Source of the DNA: Cryptosporangium minutisporangium
GTDB lineage: Bacteria > Actinomycetota > Actinomycetes > Mycobacteriales > Cryptosporangiaceae
Direction: 5' to 3'
DNA: 64,000 nucleotides
NCBI RefSeq assembly: GCF_039536245.1
Contig: NZ_BAAAYN010000041.1
Span: 30,904-94,903, forward strand
Position numbers and translations under genes: made by a program. The first letter of the stretch is position 1. Each line of letters opens with the position of its first letter. This document shows positions 37,384 through 46,089 of the stretch, in pieces. The notes below the pieces were generated by a model. It worked only from the letters and a program-made list of their open reading frames with translations. It ran no database searches and was not told where the DNA came from.

Positions 37384-38013
37384 TCATTGCGGCACTGCGT
37401 AGCGACGGATCCAGGCGTGCATCGCGATGCCGGACGCCACGCCGGCGTTGATCGACCGGGTCGAGCCGAACTGAGCGATCGAGCAGACCAGGTCGAGTCC
37501 GGCGCGGGCACTGTCGGAGAGGCCGGGGCCCTCCTGCCCGAACAGCAGGACGCACTCCCGCGGCAGTTCGACGGTCTCCAGCGGCACGGCGCCGGGCAGG
37601 TTGTCGATCCCGACCACCGGGAGCTGCTCGGCCGCCGCCCACGACAACAACCCGGCGACGTCCTCGTGGTAGCGGATGTGCTGGTAGCGATCGGTCACCA
37701 TCGCGCCCCGCCGGTTCCACCGGCGGCGTCCGACGATGTGCACCTCGCGGGCGAGGAACGCGTTCGCATTGCGGACGACCGTCCCGATGTTGAGGTCGTG
37801 CTGCCAGTTCTCGATCGCGACGTGGAACGGGTGCCGGATCCGGTCGAGGTCGTCGACGATCGCCTCGCGACGCCAGTACCGGTACCGGTCGACGACGTTG
37901 CGCCGGTCGCCGGCCGCGAGCAACTCCGGGTCGTAGCGCGGATCGGTGGGCCACGGTCCCTCCCATGGCCCCACCCCAACGGCCAGCTCCGGTTCTTCGT
38001 CCAGCGCGGTCAC
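37384..38013 (-). CDS. TrmH/SpoU-family RNA 2'-O-methyltransferase
   Basis: 209 residues with SPOUT-fold motifs: NIGTVVRNANAF (motif 1, with N and R), LFGQEGPGLS (motif 2) and STRSINAGVASGIAMH (motif 3). It is short, lacking the N-terminal substrate-binding domain of TrmB-like enzymes, and has a Trp/Pro-rich start instead. The methylated RNA is unknown (tRNA or rRNA ribose). Confidence 0.9.
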   Translation of the reverse strand: MTALDEEPELAVGVGPWEGPWPTDPRYDPELLAAGDRRNVVDRYRYWRREAIVDDLDRIRHPFHVAIENWQHDLNIGTVVRNANAFLAREVHIVGRRRWNRRGAMVTDRYQHIRYHEDVAGLLSWAAAEQLPVVGIDNLPGAVPLETVELPRECVLLFGQEGPGLSDSARAGLDLVCSIAQFGSTRSINAGVASGIAMHAWIRRYAVPQ

Positions 38014-38027
38014 GGCGCCAACCGTAC

Positions 38028-38531
38028 TCAGGCCTTCGGCTCGGGCCTTCCGGGCTGCTCGCCGCCGCGGGAGTCGCCGTACGAGCGCTTGGGGACCATC
38101 ACCTTGCGGCGGAACACGCAGACGACGGTCCCGTCCTGCTTGTAACCCTTGGTCTCGACGTAGACGACGCCGCGGTCGTCCTTCGACTTGGACGGCGTCT
38201 TGTCGAGGACCGTCGTCTCGCCGTAGATCGTGTCACCGTGGAACGTCGGCGCGATGTGGCGGAGCGACTCCACCTCGAGGTTCGCGATCGCCTTGCCGGA
38301 GACGTCCGCCACCGACATGCCGAGCAGCAACGAGTAGATGTAGTTGCCGACCACGACGTTCTGCTTGAAGTCGGTCGTCTGCTCCGCGTAGTGCGCGTCC
38401 ATGTGCAGCGGATGGTGGTTCATCGTGATCAGGCAGAACAGGTGGTCGTCGTACTCGGTCACCGTCTTGCCGGGCCAGTGCTTGTAGACCGCGCCGACCT
38501 CGAACTCTTCGAAGTACCGACCGAACTGCAT
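38028..38531 (-). CDS. MaoC-family hydratase, probable mesaconyl-CoA hydratase
   Basis: 167 residues of the hot-dog hydratase fold. The catalytic strand-helix reads FCLITMNHHPLHMDAHYAE, where the usual D-x-N-P-L-H is N-H-H-P-L-H, as in the mesaconyl-CoA hydratase-like subgroup. The start FGRYFEEFEVGAVYKHWPGKTVTE and the end VCVFRRKVMVP are those of the homologue I recall from the Streptomyces ethylmalonyl-CoA cluster. The CitE-like and acyl-CoA dehydrogenase partners lie 5-9 kb away. The assignment to the pathway is by recall, not by a database search. Confidence 0.8.
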   Translation of the reverse strand: MQFGRYFEEFEVGAVYKHWPGKTVTEYDDHLFCLITMNHHPLHMDAHYAEQTTDFKQNVVVGNYIYSLLLGMSVADVSGKAIANLEVESLRHIAPTFHGDTIYGETTVLDKTPSKSKDDRGVVYVETKGYKQDGTVVCVFRRKVMVPKRSYGDSRGGEQPGRPEPKA

Positions 38532-38596
38532 ACGACCGCTCCCGTCTGCCTACGTTGGCTACTGGCTGGTAACAAGGATCTTGCCGGGCCGTTCCG

Positions 38597-39097
38597 GTGG
38601 CTGCAGCGACGAGTGTCACACTGCCGGACGTGGAGGCGACCCTGGGGGAAGAGATCACCGAGCCGGGCCCGGGTCCGCTCGGCCGACGCATTCGGATCGG
38701 CGCGGCGCTGGCCGTCCTGGCACTGCTGGTGGCCGGGACGCTGCTCGGGCAGGACGACGACTTCCCGTTCGCCCCGTTCCGGATGTACTCCACGACCGAC
38801 CGGCTGGACGCACCGGTCCGCTCGCTGCGCGTCGAGGCGGTCACGGTCGACGGCGAGCGGATCGTGCTGAAGGACTCCGACACCGGCCTCCGCCGGGCCG
38901 AGTTCGAGGGCCAGCAGCAGCGCCTCAAGAACGACCCGGCCCTGCTGGACGCGGTCGCGGTGGCCTATCACCGGCGGCATCCCGACCGCCCCCAGCTGGC
39001 GCGCATCGACGTCGTCGTACGCTTCATCGAGCTGCGGGACGGGCGTCCGACCGGCGAGTGGCGGGACACCACGACCGTGCGGCGGGAGATCCCGTGA
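38597..39097 (+). CDS. hypothetical single-pass membrane protein
   Basis: 166 residues, not recognised. One membrane segment (IGAALAVLALLVAGTLLG, about residues 33-50) is followed by an outside domain with FPFAPFRMYS and a long acidic/basic C-terminus. GTGA overlaps the HTTM gene start, so the two are translationally coupled. Proteins of this form often accompany HTTM-type membrane proteins. Confidence 0.75.
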   Translation: MAAATSVTLPDVEATLGEEITEPGPGPLGRRIRIGAALAVLALLVAGTLLGQDDDFPFAPFRMYSTTDRLDAPVRSLRVEAVTVDGERIVLKDSDTGLRRAEFEGQQQRLKNDPALLDAVAVAYHRRHPDRPQLARIDVVVRFIELRDGRPTGEWRDTTTVRREIP

Positions 39098-39951
39098 CCG
39101 TGCACCCCGGAAACCTCGCGAGTGGCGTCGAGCGCTGGTTCTTCACGCCGGTCGCACTCGGGCGGATCGCCGTCCTGAGGACGATCGCGTACCTGTTCGT
39201 GCCGCTGGACGTCTTCCTGATCACGCCGTGGGCGCTGGCCCATCGGGACGTCCCGGTCGCGCTCTACCAACCGCTGCGGATCGCCCGGCTGCTCGCTCTG
39301 CCGGAACCGACTCACGCGCTCGTCGTGGGGCTCTGTGCTGCGCTGGTGATCACCGCGCTGGCGGCGGCGACCGGACGGGCCCCCCGGGTACTCGGGACGC
39401 TCGTCGCGGTGCTGTATCTCGCGTGGATGCTGGTCGCCATGTCCTACGGCAAGGTCGACCACGACCGGGCCGGGTATCTCGTGCTGCTCGCCGTGCTGCC
39501 GACCGTCGGCCGGGCCCGCTGGGGTGATCGAACTCTCTCGGCGCGGGCGGGCTGGGCGATCCGGGCCACCGCGATCGCGGTGGTCTGCACCTACTTCCTG
39601 GCCGCCTGGGCGAAGCTCCGGTTCGGCGGGGTCGACTGGCTCACCGGCGCTACCTACACGAAGGCCGTGCTCCGGCGCGGAACGATCTTGTCCGACTGGA
39701 CCGTGCACGTTCCGTACCTGCTGATGCTGGCGCAGATCGGCACGATCGTGTTCGAGCTGTGCAGCCCGGTGCTGCTGTTCCTGCGCGGGCGGTGGCAGGT
39801 GCGCGCGGTGCTGTTCCTGTTCGCTTTCCACGCGATGGTGTACGCGGCGCTGACGATCGCGTTCTGGCCGCACCTGATCGCGCTGACCGCCCTTCTCCCC
39901 CTGGAACGCCTCCGGGTACCGAGGAGAAGCGCCGCGGACGCTCCGCACTGA
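39094..39951 (+). CDS. HTTM-domain membrane protein (vitamin K carboxylase-like)
   Basis: 285 residues with about seven membrane helices. The RIAVLRTIAYLFVPLD start, the MSYGKVDHDR loop, TYFLAAWAKLRFGG and FWPHLIALTALLPLERL fit the horizontally transferred transmembrane (HTTM) family related to gamma-glutamyl carboxylase. Loop histidines typical of the family are seen (YGKVDHDR, FAFHAM). Substrate unknown. Coupled by overlap to the preceding gene, and convergent with a DCC-type gene, a common pairing. Confidence 0.82.
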   Translation: MTVHPGNLASGVERWFFTPVALGRIAVLRTIAYLFVPLDVFLITPWALAHRDVPVALYQPLRIARLLALPEPTHALVVGLCAALVITALAAATGRAPRVLGTLVAVLYLAWMLVAMSYGKVDHDRAGYLVLLAVLPTVGRARWGDRTLSARAGWAIRATAIAVVCTYFLAAWAKLRFGGVDWLTGATYTKAVLRRGTILSDWTVHVPYLLMLAQIGTIVFELCSPVLLFLRGRWQVRAVLFLFAFHAMVYAALTIAFWPHLIALTALLPLERLRVPRRSAADAPH

Positions 39952-39991
39952 CGGCTCGGTAGGGCGCCCAGGGCGGCGTCGGCGATCGTTC

Positions 39992-40405
39992 TCAGTGAGG
40001 TGACCGTTCCGGTCGGGCCGCCGTCCGATCGCGCTCGGCCTGCGGTAGGGCACACGCGGCCGTACCACCCGGCAGACGGTGGCGGTTGCGGGCCACCCAG
40101 CGATAGACCGGCCACGCGAGCGCCCGCACCGGCGGCAGCCGCAGCACCCACCCGGCCGGCCGCCAGAACGAGCCCGCGTCGACCAGCAGTTCGGCGATCG
40201 CGTCCGGACCGGCCGCCCGACGCCGGGACGAGATCCACTGCACGGCGGTCTCGGCCTCGTCCACGGTGAGCCCGAGCGCATCCAGGTCGCTGTGCTGCCA
40301 CGCGACGACCGCCGCCGACGTCGGGATGCGGCGCTCGATGAATCGCGCACACGTCGAACAGAACGCGCAGTCACCGTCGTAGACGAACGTAGCCATGCGT
40401 CCCAT
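39992..40405 (-). CDS. DCC-family thiol-disulfide oxidoreductase-like protein (DUF393)
   Basis: 137 residues. The start VYDGDCAFCSTCARF holds the D-x-x-C-x-x-C motif of the DCC family, followed by a thioredoxin-like region and a Trp/Arg-rich C-terminus (RPAGWVLRLPPVRALAWPVYRWVA). The start may be the ATG at 40396 (MATFVYDG) or 40405. Members are often found with HTTM proteins. The 41-bp gap to the HTTM gene has no obvious hairpin. Confidence 0.85.
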   Translation of the reverse strand: MGRMATFVYDGDCAFCSTCARFIERRIPTSAAVVAWQHSDLDALGLTVDEAETAVQWISSRRRAAGPDAIAELLVDAGSFWRPAGWVLRLPPVRALAWPVYRWVARNRHRLPGGTAACALPQAERDRTAARPERSPH

Positions 40406-40438
40406 TCTGCCGGGACCCAGGACGCCGCCGGAGGCGCC

Positions 40439-41560
40439 TCAGGATGCCCAGACGAACGGGGTACCGTGGCCGTTCGCGGTGCCGAGCAGGTGGGTTCGAC
40501 CCTCCGGCCAGAGCGTGAGCCGAGCCTCGAACCGGGGCTGCCCGTGCTCGTCGGCCTCCAGCTCGAACCCCAGCCGCGCCAGCGGAGCATGGCCGGTGGC
40601 GTCCTCTCCGACGTCGGTGAGCAGCGCCTCGACCCCGCGCCACACGTCCGGGTCGACGTAGCCCTTGATGACCGAGTGCCACACGACGGTCAGGGTCCCC
40701 GCTGCACTCTCCGCGAGCCGATCGCCCAGCCAGGAGACGGTGTCGGACACCGGCTCGACCGAGGCCGGCACCCGCTCGGCGACCGCGATCGCCGCACGCA
40801 GCCGCTCCAACCGCTCGGGCTGGTCGGCCCAGACCAGCGCCTCCAGCCGCCGCCGGTGCCCGGGATCGGCCGGGTCGAGCGGCGCCGGGTCCGACCCACG
40901 CCGCTCCACCACGCGCACCGGCGTCCGTAGCGGCACCGGCACCGGTCCCTGCCAGGGCTCGTCGAGGACCAGTGGACTGTCCGGGTCGCCGCACAGCCCC
41001 GCCGCCGTCCGGTAGCCGAACCGGTCCGCGCGCAGGTTCAACCCGGCCGACGCCCCGATCTCCAGCAGCCGGATCGGCAGGCCGGTGCGGTAGGCGAGCA
41101 CGAGCAGCCCGGCGTAGAGCACGGCGGCCCGCCCGGACTCGTTCGTCTGCACCGGGGCCGACAGAGCGGCGGCGACCCGATCCGCGTGCTCCGCGAGAAC
41201 CTGCCGGACGACTCGCCACGCCTCGTCCGGCGACCCGTCGCCGCCGACGCTCGGGTAGTACGGCGCCAACTCGGGCAGCGCACCGTCGAGGACCAGGTGG
41301 TGCAGGGCGGCCATCAAGCGGAGGCCGGCCGCCGGATCCGCGGCGTACGGCGCGAGCAGCGTCGCGGCCGGCCCGTTCGCGTCGACGTCCGCCGCCGCCC
41401 CACGGAGCAGTTCGCGGTAGAGCGGACTGCGGTCGCCGCAGGACGCCGCCTGCCAGCGCAGGTGTCCGGGCAGGTCACCCGCCTCGGGGAACGGGGGCAG
41501 GTCGGGCGCGGCGCTGGACGGCGACTGAGTGAGCTGCGCCGCGCTCGAGCGCTCGGTCAT
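40439..41560 (-). CDS. DUF2332 protein
   Basis: 373 residues, conserved in actinomycetes and proteobacteria. GASAGLNLRADRFGYR and LEIGASAG near residues 165-185 look like a Rossmann-type methyltransferase glycine loop; VWHSVIKGYVD and PEGRTHLLGTANGHGTPFVW are family signatures. A SAM-dependent function is inferred only from that loop. It is divergent from the radical SAM gene; the 155-bp gap contains the LexA box. Confidence 0.83.
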   Translation of the reverse strand: MTERSSAAQLTQSPSSAAPDLPPFPEAGDLPGHLRWQAASCGDRSPLYRELLRGAAADVDANGPAATLLAPYAADPAAGLRLMAALHHLVLDGALPELAPYYPSVGGDGSPDEAWRVVRQVLAEHADRVAAALSAPVQTNESGRAAVLYAGLLVLAYRTGLPIRLLEIGASAGLNLRADRFGYRTAAGLCGDPDSPLVLDEPWQGPVPVPLRTPVRVVERRGSDPAPLDPADPGHRRRLEALVWADQPERLERLRAAIAVAERVPASVEPVSDTVSWLGDRLAESAAGTLTVVWHSVIKGYVDPDVWRGVEALLTDVGEDATGHAPLARLGFELEADEHGQPRFEARLTLWPEGRTHLLGTANGHGTPFVWAS

Positions 41561-41618
41561 GACGGCCTCCTACGGCTCCGGTAATCGGACTTTTGACACA
41601 GCCGTGTCCTGCTGGCGC

Positions 41619-41634
41619 TCGAACGCTTGTTCGA
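41619..41634 (+). promoter_or_regulatory. SOS (LexA) box
   Basis: TCGAAC-GCTT-GTTCGA is a perfect match to the actinobacterial LexA site (TCGAAC-N4-GTTCGA). It lies 82 bp upstream of the radical SAM start, followed by a -10-like TACTGT at 41636. It could also affect DUF2332 on the other strand. Confidence 0.85.
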
Positions 41635-41715
41635 ATACTGTGGACTTCGACGCGGGGATCGCGTCGAAGCGCAGACCCGGGACCGGACGGGACCCAACTC
41701 ACGACAGGAGAGGCG

Positions 41716-42765
41716 ATGCGCTGGGACCACATGCGGCTGCTGTCGGCCGAGACCGGCGACGCGGAGGCGGCACCTGGGCCGCTGCCGCTGCCGTTCGAGG
41801 GCGCCGGTGTCCAGGTCCGCACGATCGACACCCCGGAATTCCGTGGAGTGACGTTCTACGAAATCCGGGCGAAGTCGATCCTGAACCGAGTGCCGGTGTC
41901 GTCGCCGGTGCCGTTCCGCTGGACGGTGAACCCGTACCGCGGCTGTACGCACGCCTGCACGTACTGCTTCGCGCGAAACACCCACACCTACCTCGATCTC
42001 GACGCCGGCCACGACTTCGATTCGCGGATCGTCGTCAAGATCAACGCCGGCGAGCTCCTGCGTCGCGAGCTCGGCGCGAGGTCCTGGGCGGGCGAACACA
42101 TCGCGATGGGCACGAACACCGACCCCTACCAGCGTGCCGAGGGACGCTACGGCCTGATGCGGGAGGTGCTCACTGCGCTGCGGGACCACGCCAACCCTTT
42201 TTCGATCCTGACCAAGGGCACGCTGGTACTGCGCGATCTCGACCTGCTGACCGAGGCGGCGCAGGTCACCGACGTCCGGGTGAACGTCTCGGTGGGTTTT
42301 CTCGACGCCGCGCTCTGGCGGCAGGTGGAGCCGGGCACGCCGAATCCGCGGGCACGGCTCGGGGTCTGTCGGGCGCTGACCGACGCCGGCATCGGGTGCG
42401 GCGTCCTGATGGCACCGGTGCTGCCCTATCTCACCGACACCGACGAGCAGCTCGAAGCCACCGTCGCGGCGATCGCCGACGCCGGGGCGGTGGCGGTCAC
42501 CCCGCTCACCCTCCACCTGCGGCCCGGCGCGCGGGAGTGGTTCTACGGCTGGCTGCGCGGGGCCAGGCCGGACCTGGTCGGGCGCTACCGCCGGCTCTAC
42601 CGCGAGTCGGCGTACGCACCGGCCGAGTACACCCGGGCGTTGACCGCGCGGGTGAACGAGATCGCCAAGTCCTACGGCATCGGACGCCGCACCCCGAGCG
42701 ACGCCCGCGACATCGCCTCCGAGACCGCGGCCGAGCCAGCCGTCCAGCAGCTCACATTGCTCTGA
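41716..42765 (+). CDS. radical SAM protein (Rv2578c/SplB-like)
   Basis: 349 residues. The cluster motif is C77-x3-C81-x2-C84 in GCTHACTYCFAR, then TLVLRDLDLL and a TIM-barrel body with MGTNTDPYQRAE and LHLRPGAREWFY. This is the Rv2578c family, related to spore photoproduct lyase SplB and often named a DNA repair photolyase. With a perfect LexA box upstream it is probably induced by DNA damage, as I recall for Rv2578c. The ATG at 41716 has AGGAGAGG upstream. The actual substrate is unproven. Confidence 0.9.
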   Translation: MRWDHMRLLSAETGDAEAAPGPLPLPFEGAGVQVRTIDTPEFRGVTFYEIRAKSILNRVPVSSPVPFRWTVNPYRGCTHACTYCFARNTHTYLDLDAGHDFDSRIVVKINAGELLRRELGARSWAGEHIAMGTNTDPYQRAEGRYGLMREVLTALRDHANPFSILTKGTLVLRDLDLLTEAAQVTDVRVNVSVGFLDAALWRQVEPGTPNPRARLGVCRALTDAGIGCGVLMAPVLPYLTDTDEQLEATVAAIADAGAVAVTPLTLHLRPGAREWFYGWLRGARPDLVGRYRRLYRESAYAPAEYTRALTARVNEIAKSYGIGRRTPSDARDIASETAAEPAVQQLTLL

Positions 42766-42830
42766 GCCATCTCCTGCGGATCTCGCTCGCCGCGAGGCCA
42801 CACCCAGACGCCGGATTCGCAGGAGATGGC
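42766..42830. repeat. 65-bp inverted-repeat element after the radical SAM gene
   Basis: Perfect 13-bp ends, GCCATCTCCTGCG and its complement, start directly after the stop codon. Inside is a small hairpin CTCGC-TCGCC-GCGAG. It may serve as a terminator. Its architecture matches that of the 94-bp unit between glgC and glgA. Confidence 0.8.
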
Positions 42831-43074
42831 GTAAGAACCCGCTGACGCCCGGGCCAGGCCTGGGGACCGGTCCGGCCGTCAGCAGGACGAGTCCGCTCGC
42901 CGTCGCTCCCCCGCGCCCCCACCCGGGCGGGGCGCAGCACCGGGCTCGACCGGGGCCCTGTCCCTCGAGAACGCGCCGACCTGCGGCGGCGCGGCGCTCG
43001 GCGGGGACGGGGCCGGTGCACCGCGCCCGGTCCGCGTACGGGGTCCGGGTCTGCGCGGGCGGGCGGGGTGCACG

Positions 43075-43113
43075 GGCGGGTCCGGTGAAGGCACCCCCTT
43101 CACCGGACCCGCC
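43075..43113. terminator. strong hairpin in the radical SAM/acyl-CoA dehydrogenase gap
   Basis: A perfect 16-bp stem (GGCGGGTCCGGTGAAG and its complement) with a 7-base loop, between convergent genes. It lies in a 441-bp gap (42766-43206) that holds this hairpin, the 65-bp element and about 240 bp of GC-rich sequence with no gene. Confidence 0.75.
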
Positions 43114-43206
43114 TCCCGACGTGTGGTCCGCTCCGCCCGGCCTGACCGCCGGAGCACGAGCGGAGGTGCGGAGCATGGCGGTCCGCGCCCGGCTCGCCGA
43201 CCGGGG

Positions 43207-44409
43207 TCAGCCCTTGAGGCCGTACTCGCGGAGCAGACCCCGGCTGATGATCGTCTTCTGGATCTCCGAGGTGCCCTCCCCGATGAGCAGGAACGGCGCC
43301 TCACGCATGAGCCGCTCGATCTCGTACTCCTTGGAGTAGCCGTAGCCGCCGTGGATGCGGAAGGCCTCCTGCGTCACCTCGACGCAGTACTCGCTGGCCA
43401 GCAGCTTCGCCATACCGGCCTCGACGTCGTTGCGGTGACCGGCGTCCTTCAGCCGGGCGGCGTTCACCATCAGGGCGTGCGCCGCCTCGATCTTCGTGGC
43501 CATCTCGGCGAGCTTGAACGCGATCGCCTGGTGGTCGACGATCGCCTTGCCGAACGTCTTGCGCTGCTGCGCGTAGCTCACGCCCAGCTCGAAGGCGCGG
43601 ATCGCGATGCCGCAGGCACGGGCGGCGACGTTCACGCGGCCGACCTCGATGCCGTCCATCATCTGGTAGAAGCCGCGACCGGCCTTGTCCGGGCCGCCGA
43701 GGATCGAGGTGGCCGGAATCCGGGCCTCGTCGAAGATGAGCTCGGTCGTCTCGACGCCCTTGTAGCCCATCTTCTCGATCTTCTTCGGCACGGTGACGCC
43801 CTGGGCCGTCTCGCCGTAGCCCGGCTCCTTCTCGACCAGGAACGTCGTCATGTTCTTGTAGACCGACTCCTGGCCCTCGTCGGTCTTGACCAGCGTCGCG
43901 ACGACGGACGACTGCGCACCGTTGGTCAGCCACATCTTCTGGCCGGTGATCGAGTAGTGATCGCCGTCCTTCTTGGCGCGGGTGCTGATCGCGGCGACGT
44001 CGGAGCCGAGGGCCGGCTCGGACATCGAGAACGCGCCCCGGACGTCGCCGGTGGCCATCTTCGGCAGCAGGCGCTGCTTCTGCTCGTCGGTGCCGTGCTG
44101 GCGCAGCAGGTACGCGACGATGAAGTGGGTGTTGATGATGCCGGAGACGCTCATCCAGCCGCGGGCGATCTCCTCCACGACCAGCGCGTAGGTCAGGAGC
44201 GATTCACCGAGGCCGCCGTACTCCTCGGGGATCATGAGGCCGAACAGCCCCATCTCCTTCATGCCGTCGACGATCTCCGTGGGGTACTCGTCGGCGTGCT
44301 CGAGTTCCTGCGCGTGCGGGATGATCTCCTTGTCGACGAAGGTCCGGACCGTCGCGAGGATGTCGGTCTGGATTTCGGTCAACCCGTGGGTCTGCGCGAG
44401 ACGGGCCAT
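43207..44409 (-). CDS. acyl-CoA dehydrogenase, candidate methylsuccinyl-CoA dehydrogenase
   Basis: 400 residues, full length. The flavin motifs GAFSMSEPALGSDV and MWLTNGAQSS, the helical ARACGIAIRAFELGVSYAQQRKTFGK and the C-terminal RIHGGYGYSKEYEIERLMREAPFLLIGEGTSEIQ region (catalytic Glu in GEGTSE) are all intact. Context with the MaoC and CitE-type genes suggests a (2S)-methylsuccinyl-CoA dehydrogenase of the ethylmalonyl-CoA pathway, but short-chain substrates such as isobutyryl-CoA cannot be excluded. Confidence 0.88.
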   Translation of the reverse strand: MARLAQTHGLTEIQTDILATVRTFVDKEIIPHAQELEHADEYPTEIVDGMKEMGLFGLMIPEEYGGLGESLLTYALVVEEIARGWMSVSGIINTHFIVAYLLRQHGTDEQKQRLLPKMATGDVRGAFSMSEPALGSDVAAISTRAKKDGDHYSITGQKMWLTNGAQSSVVATLVKTDEGQESVYKNMTTFLVEKEPGYGETAQGVTVPKKIEKMGYKGVETTELIFDEARIPATSILGGPDKAGRGFYQMMDGIEVGRVNVAARACGIAIRAFELGVSYAQQRKTFGKAIVDHQAIAFKLAEMATKIEAAHALMVNAARLKDAGHRNDVEAGMAKLLASEYCVEVTQEAFRIHGGYGYSKEYEIERLMREAPFLLIGEGTSEIQKTIISRGLLREYGLKG

Positions 44410-44577
44410 CGGGCGCTCTCCCTCCGCCAGCGAGCGGGTGCGGCCGCCCGGGGAACCGGGCCGGGGACAGCGTGACCCCCGGCCGTTTGTTACCGACGAG
44501 TATGGCGGACGAGCGGCTCTCCGAACCGATCCAGCCCCCTGTGAACCCCCTAACAGCGGGGTGGCGAAGGGTGGCGC

Positions 44578-45366
44578 TCAGCCGCGGGACTCGAGGACGG
44601 AGTTGCCTCCGTCGACCACCAGCATCTGACCCGTGACGTACGACGCCGCCGGCGTGGTCAGGAACGCCACCGTCGCCGCCACCTCGTCCGGGGACCCGGG
44701 GCGGCCCAGCGGCGTCAGCCGGCCGTAGTGCAGCTCGCTCACCGTCGACGACCCGGTGTGGATCCACCCCGGCGCCACGGCGTTGACGGTGACCCCGTCG
44801 GCCACGACCTCCATCGCCAGCGCACGGGTCAGCCCCACCATGCCGGCCTTCGCCGCGGCGTAGCCGGCCTCGGCCGGCATCGCGTTGACCGGCCCGGTGG
44901 TGGACGAGACGTTGACGATCCGTCCCCAGCCCCGCTCGGTCATGCCGCCGACGAACGCCCGGCTGGCGAGGAACGCGGTGGTGAGGTTGCGGTCGATCTC
45001 GGCGCGCCAGTCGTCGTCGGTGAGCTGGCTGACCGGGCGCAGCACCTCGGGGCTGGCCACGCTGGCCATGCCGGCGTTGTTCACCAGCACCTCGACGTCG
45101 CCGAGCGTTTCGCGGACGGCGTCGGCGAACGCCTCGACCTCGGCGGGATCGACGAGGTCGACGACGAAGCCGGAGGCGCCGAGCTCAGCGGCGCGCTCGT
45201 GGATGCGGCGGGTCGTCGAGACGATGCCGACGCGGGCACCGAGGCCGATCAGTCGCCGGGCGATCGCGTAGCCGATGCCGTCGGGGCTGCCTGCTCCGGT
45301 GACGAGCGCGACCCTGCCGTCGAGGCGGTCGGTGGGGTTAACCGTCGGGGCGGCGTGCTCACTCAT
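44578..45366 (-). CDS. SDR-family oxidoreductase
   Basis: 262 residues, classical short-chain dehydrogenase. [18 protein letters not shown] is the NAD(P) loop with an extended variant of GxxxGIG, NNAG is at the beta-4 strand, SSTTG carries the catalytic Ser and YAAAKAG the Tyr and Lys. The C-terminus [13 protein letters not shown] is typical of 3-oxoacyl-ACP reductase-like enzymes. The ATG at 45366 is chosen; the frame is open to 46041 but only as a shadow of DUF4190. Substrate unknown. Confidence 0.9.
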   Translation of the reverse strand: MSEHAAPTVNPTDRLDGRVALVTGAGSPDGIGYAIARRLIGLGARVGIVSTTRRIHERAAELGASGFVVDLVDPAEVEAFADAVRETLGDVEVLVNNAGMASVASPEVLRPVSQLTDDDWRAEIDRNLTTAFLASRAFVGGMTERGWGRIVNVSSTTGPVNAMPAEAGYAAAKAGMVGLTRALAMEVVADGVTVNAVAPGWIHTGSSTVSELHYGRLTPLGRPGSPDEVAATVAFLTTPAASYVTGQMLVVDGGNSVLESRG

Positions 45367-45443
45367 GAGGTGATTGTGTCGTACCGGCTTCCCGCGGTGG
45401 CGTCCCGCCCGGCGCCCGACCCACGGCCCCGAGCAGCCAATCG

Positions 45444-45487
45444 GAACAGTGACCGAACTCCTACTGAACGATGTCCAGAACAGTGAC
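45444..45487. repeat. 10-bp direct repeat in the SDR/DUF4190 divergent promoter region
   Basis: GAACAGTGAC occurs at 45444-45453 and 45478-45487, 34 bp apart (three helical turns), in the 141-bp gap. The downstream copy is 20 bp before the DUF4190 start. It could be a regulator site; there is no further support. Confidence 0.4.
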
Positions 45488-45507
45488 TGTGTGATAGGAC
45501 CGCGCCC

Positions 45508-46023
45508 ATGACGACGAACCCTCCGCCGGGCGAAGCCAACCCGTGGGCTAAGCCGACGTCGGGGTTTCCCGACCCCACGTCGGGATATCCGGCACCGACG
45601 TCGGGCTATCCCGATCCGACCTCCGGCTACCCGGTAGGCCAGGCTTACGACCCGAACGCCTATCCGGGTGCGCCCGGCGCCTACCCGCCGCCGGGCGGTG
45701 CCTGGGGCGCCCCTCCGCCCGGCTACCCGATGTACGCGCCGCGGAAGCAGAACGGCCTGGCGCTGGCGTCGATGATCACGTCGATCTGTTCGTTCGTGAT
45801 GTGTGGCGGGCTGCCGGGCATCGTCGGCGCGATCCTCGGGCACAAGGCGAAGAAGCAGATCCGGGAGACCGGCGAAGACGGCGAAGGCATGGCCACCGCC
45901 GGCATCATCATCGGCTGGATCGGCTTCGGCCTCTCGATGGCGCTGATCCTGTTCTACGCCGTGATCATCATCGGCGGCCTGGCATTCGGCTGGTTCGAAA
46001 CCGACACCACGTCCACGTACTGA
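45508..46023 (+). CDS. DUF4190 membrane protein with proline-rich N-terminus
   Basis: 171 residues. A 70-residue N-terminus has four copies of PTSGYPx (seven residues each), then [22 protein letters not shown]. It is followed by two membrane helices with the DUF4190 pattern, [36 protein letters not shown]. Family function unknown. Divergent from the SDR gene and followed by a clear terminator. Confidence 0.88.
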   Translation: MTTNPPPGEANPWAKPTSGFPDPTSGYPAPTSGYPDPTSGYPVGQAYDPNAYPGAPGAYPPPGGAWGAPPPGYPMYAPRKQNGLALASMITSICSFVMCGGLPGIVGAILGHKAKKQIRETGEDGEGMATAGIIIGWIGFGLSMALILFYAVIIIGGLAFGWFETDTTSTY

Positions 46024-46043
46024 GTCGGTCCCGAACGACACGA

Positions 46044-46075
46044 ACGGCCGGGCACCTCGTGAGGTGCCCGGCCGT
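46044..46075. terminator. bidirectional terminator, DUF4190/CitE-type
   Basis: A perfect 15-bp stem (ACGGCCGGGCACCTC and its complement) with a 2-base centre, between two convergent genes. Confidence 0.85.
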
Positions 46076-46089
46076 GTGTACGTGCGAAC

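Noticed and set aside
44410..44577. Small plus-strand ORF starting at the ATG in the gap between the acyl-CoA dehydrogenase and SDR genes
   Set aside because: It runs into the antisense of the SDR gene, shows no recognisable pattern and lacks a ribosome site.
45367..46041. Extension of the SDR ORF upstream of 45366
   Set aside because: It is antisense to the DUF4190 gene and has no SDR features; the canonical SDR start is just after 45366.
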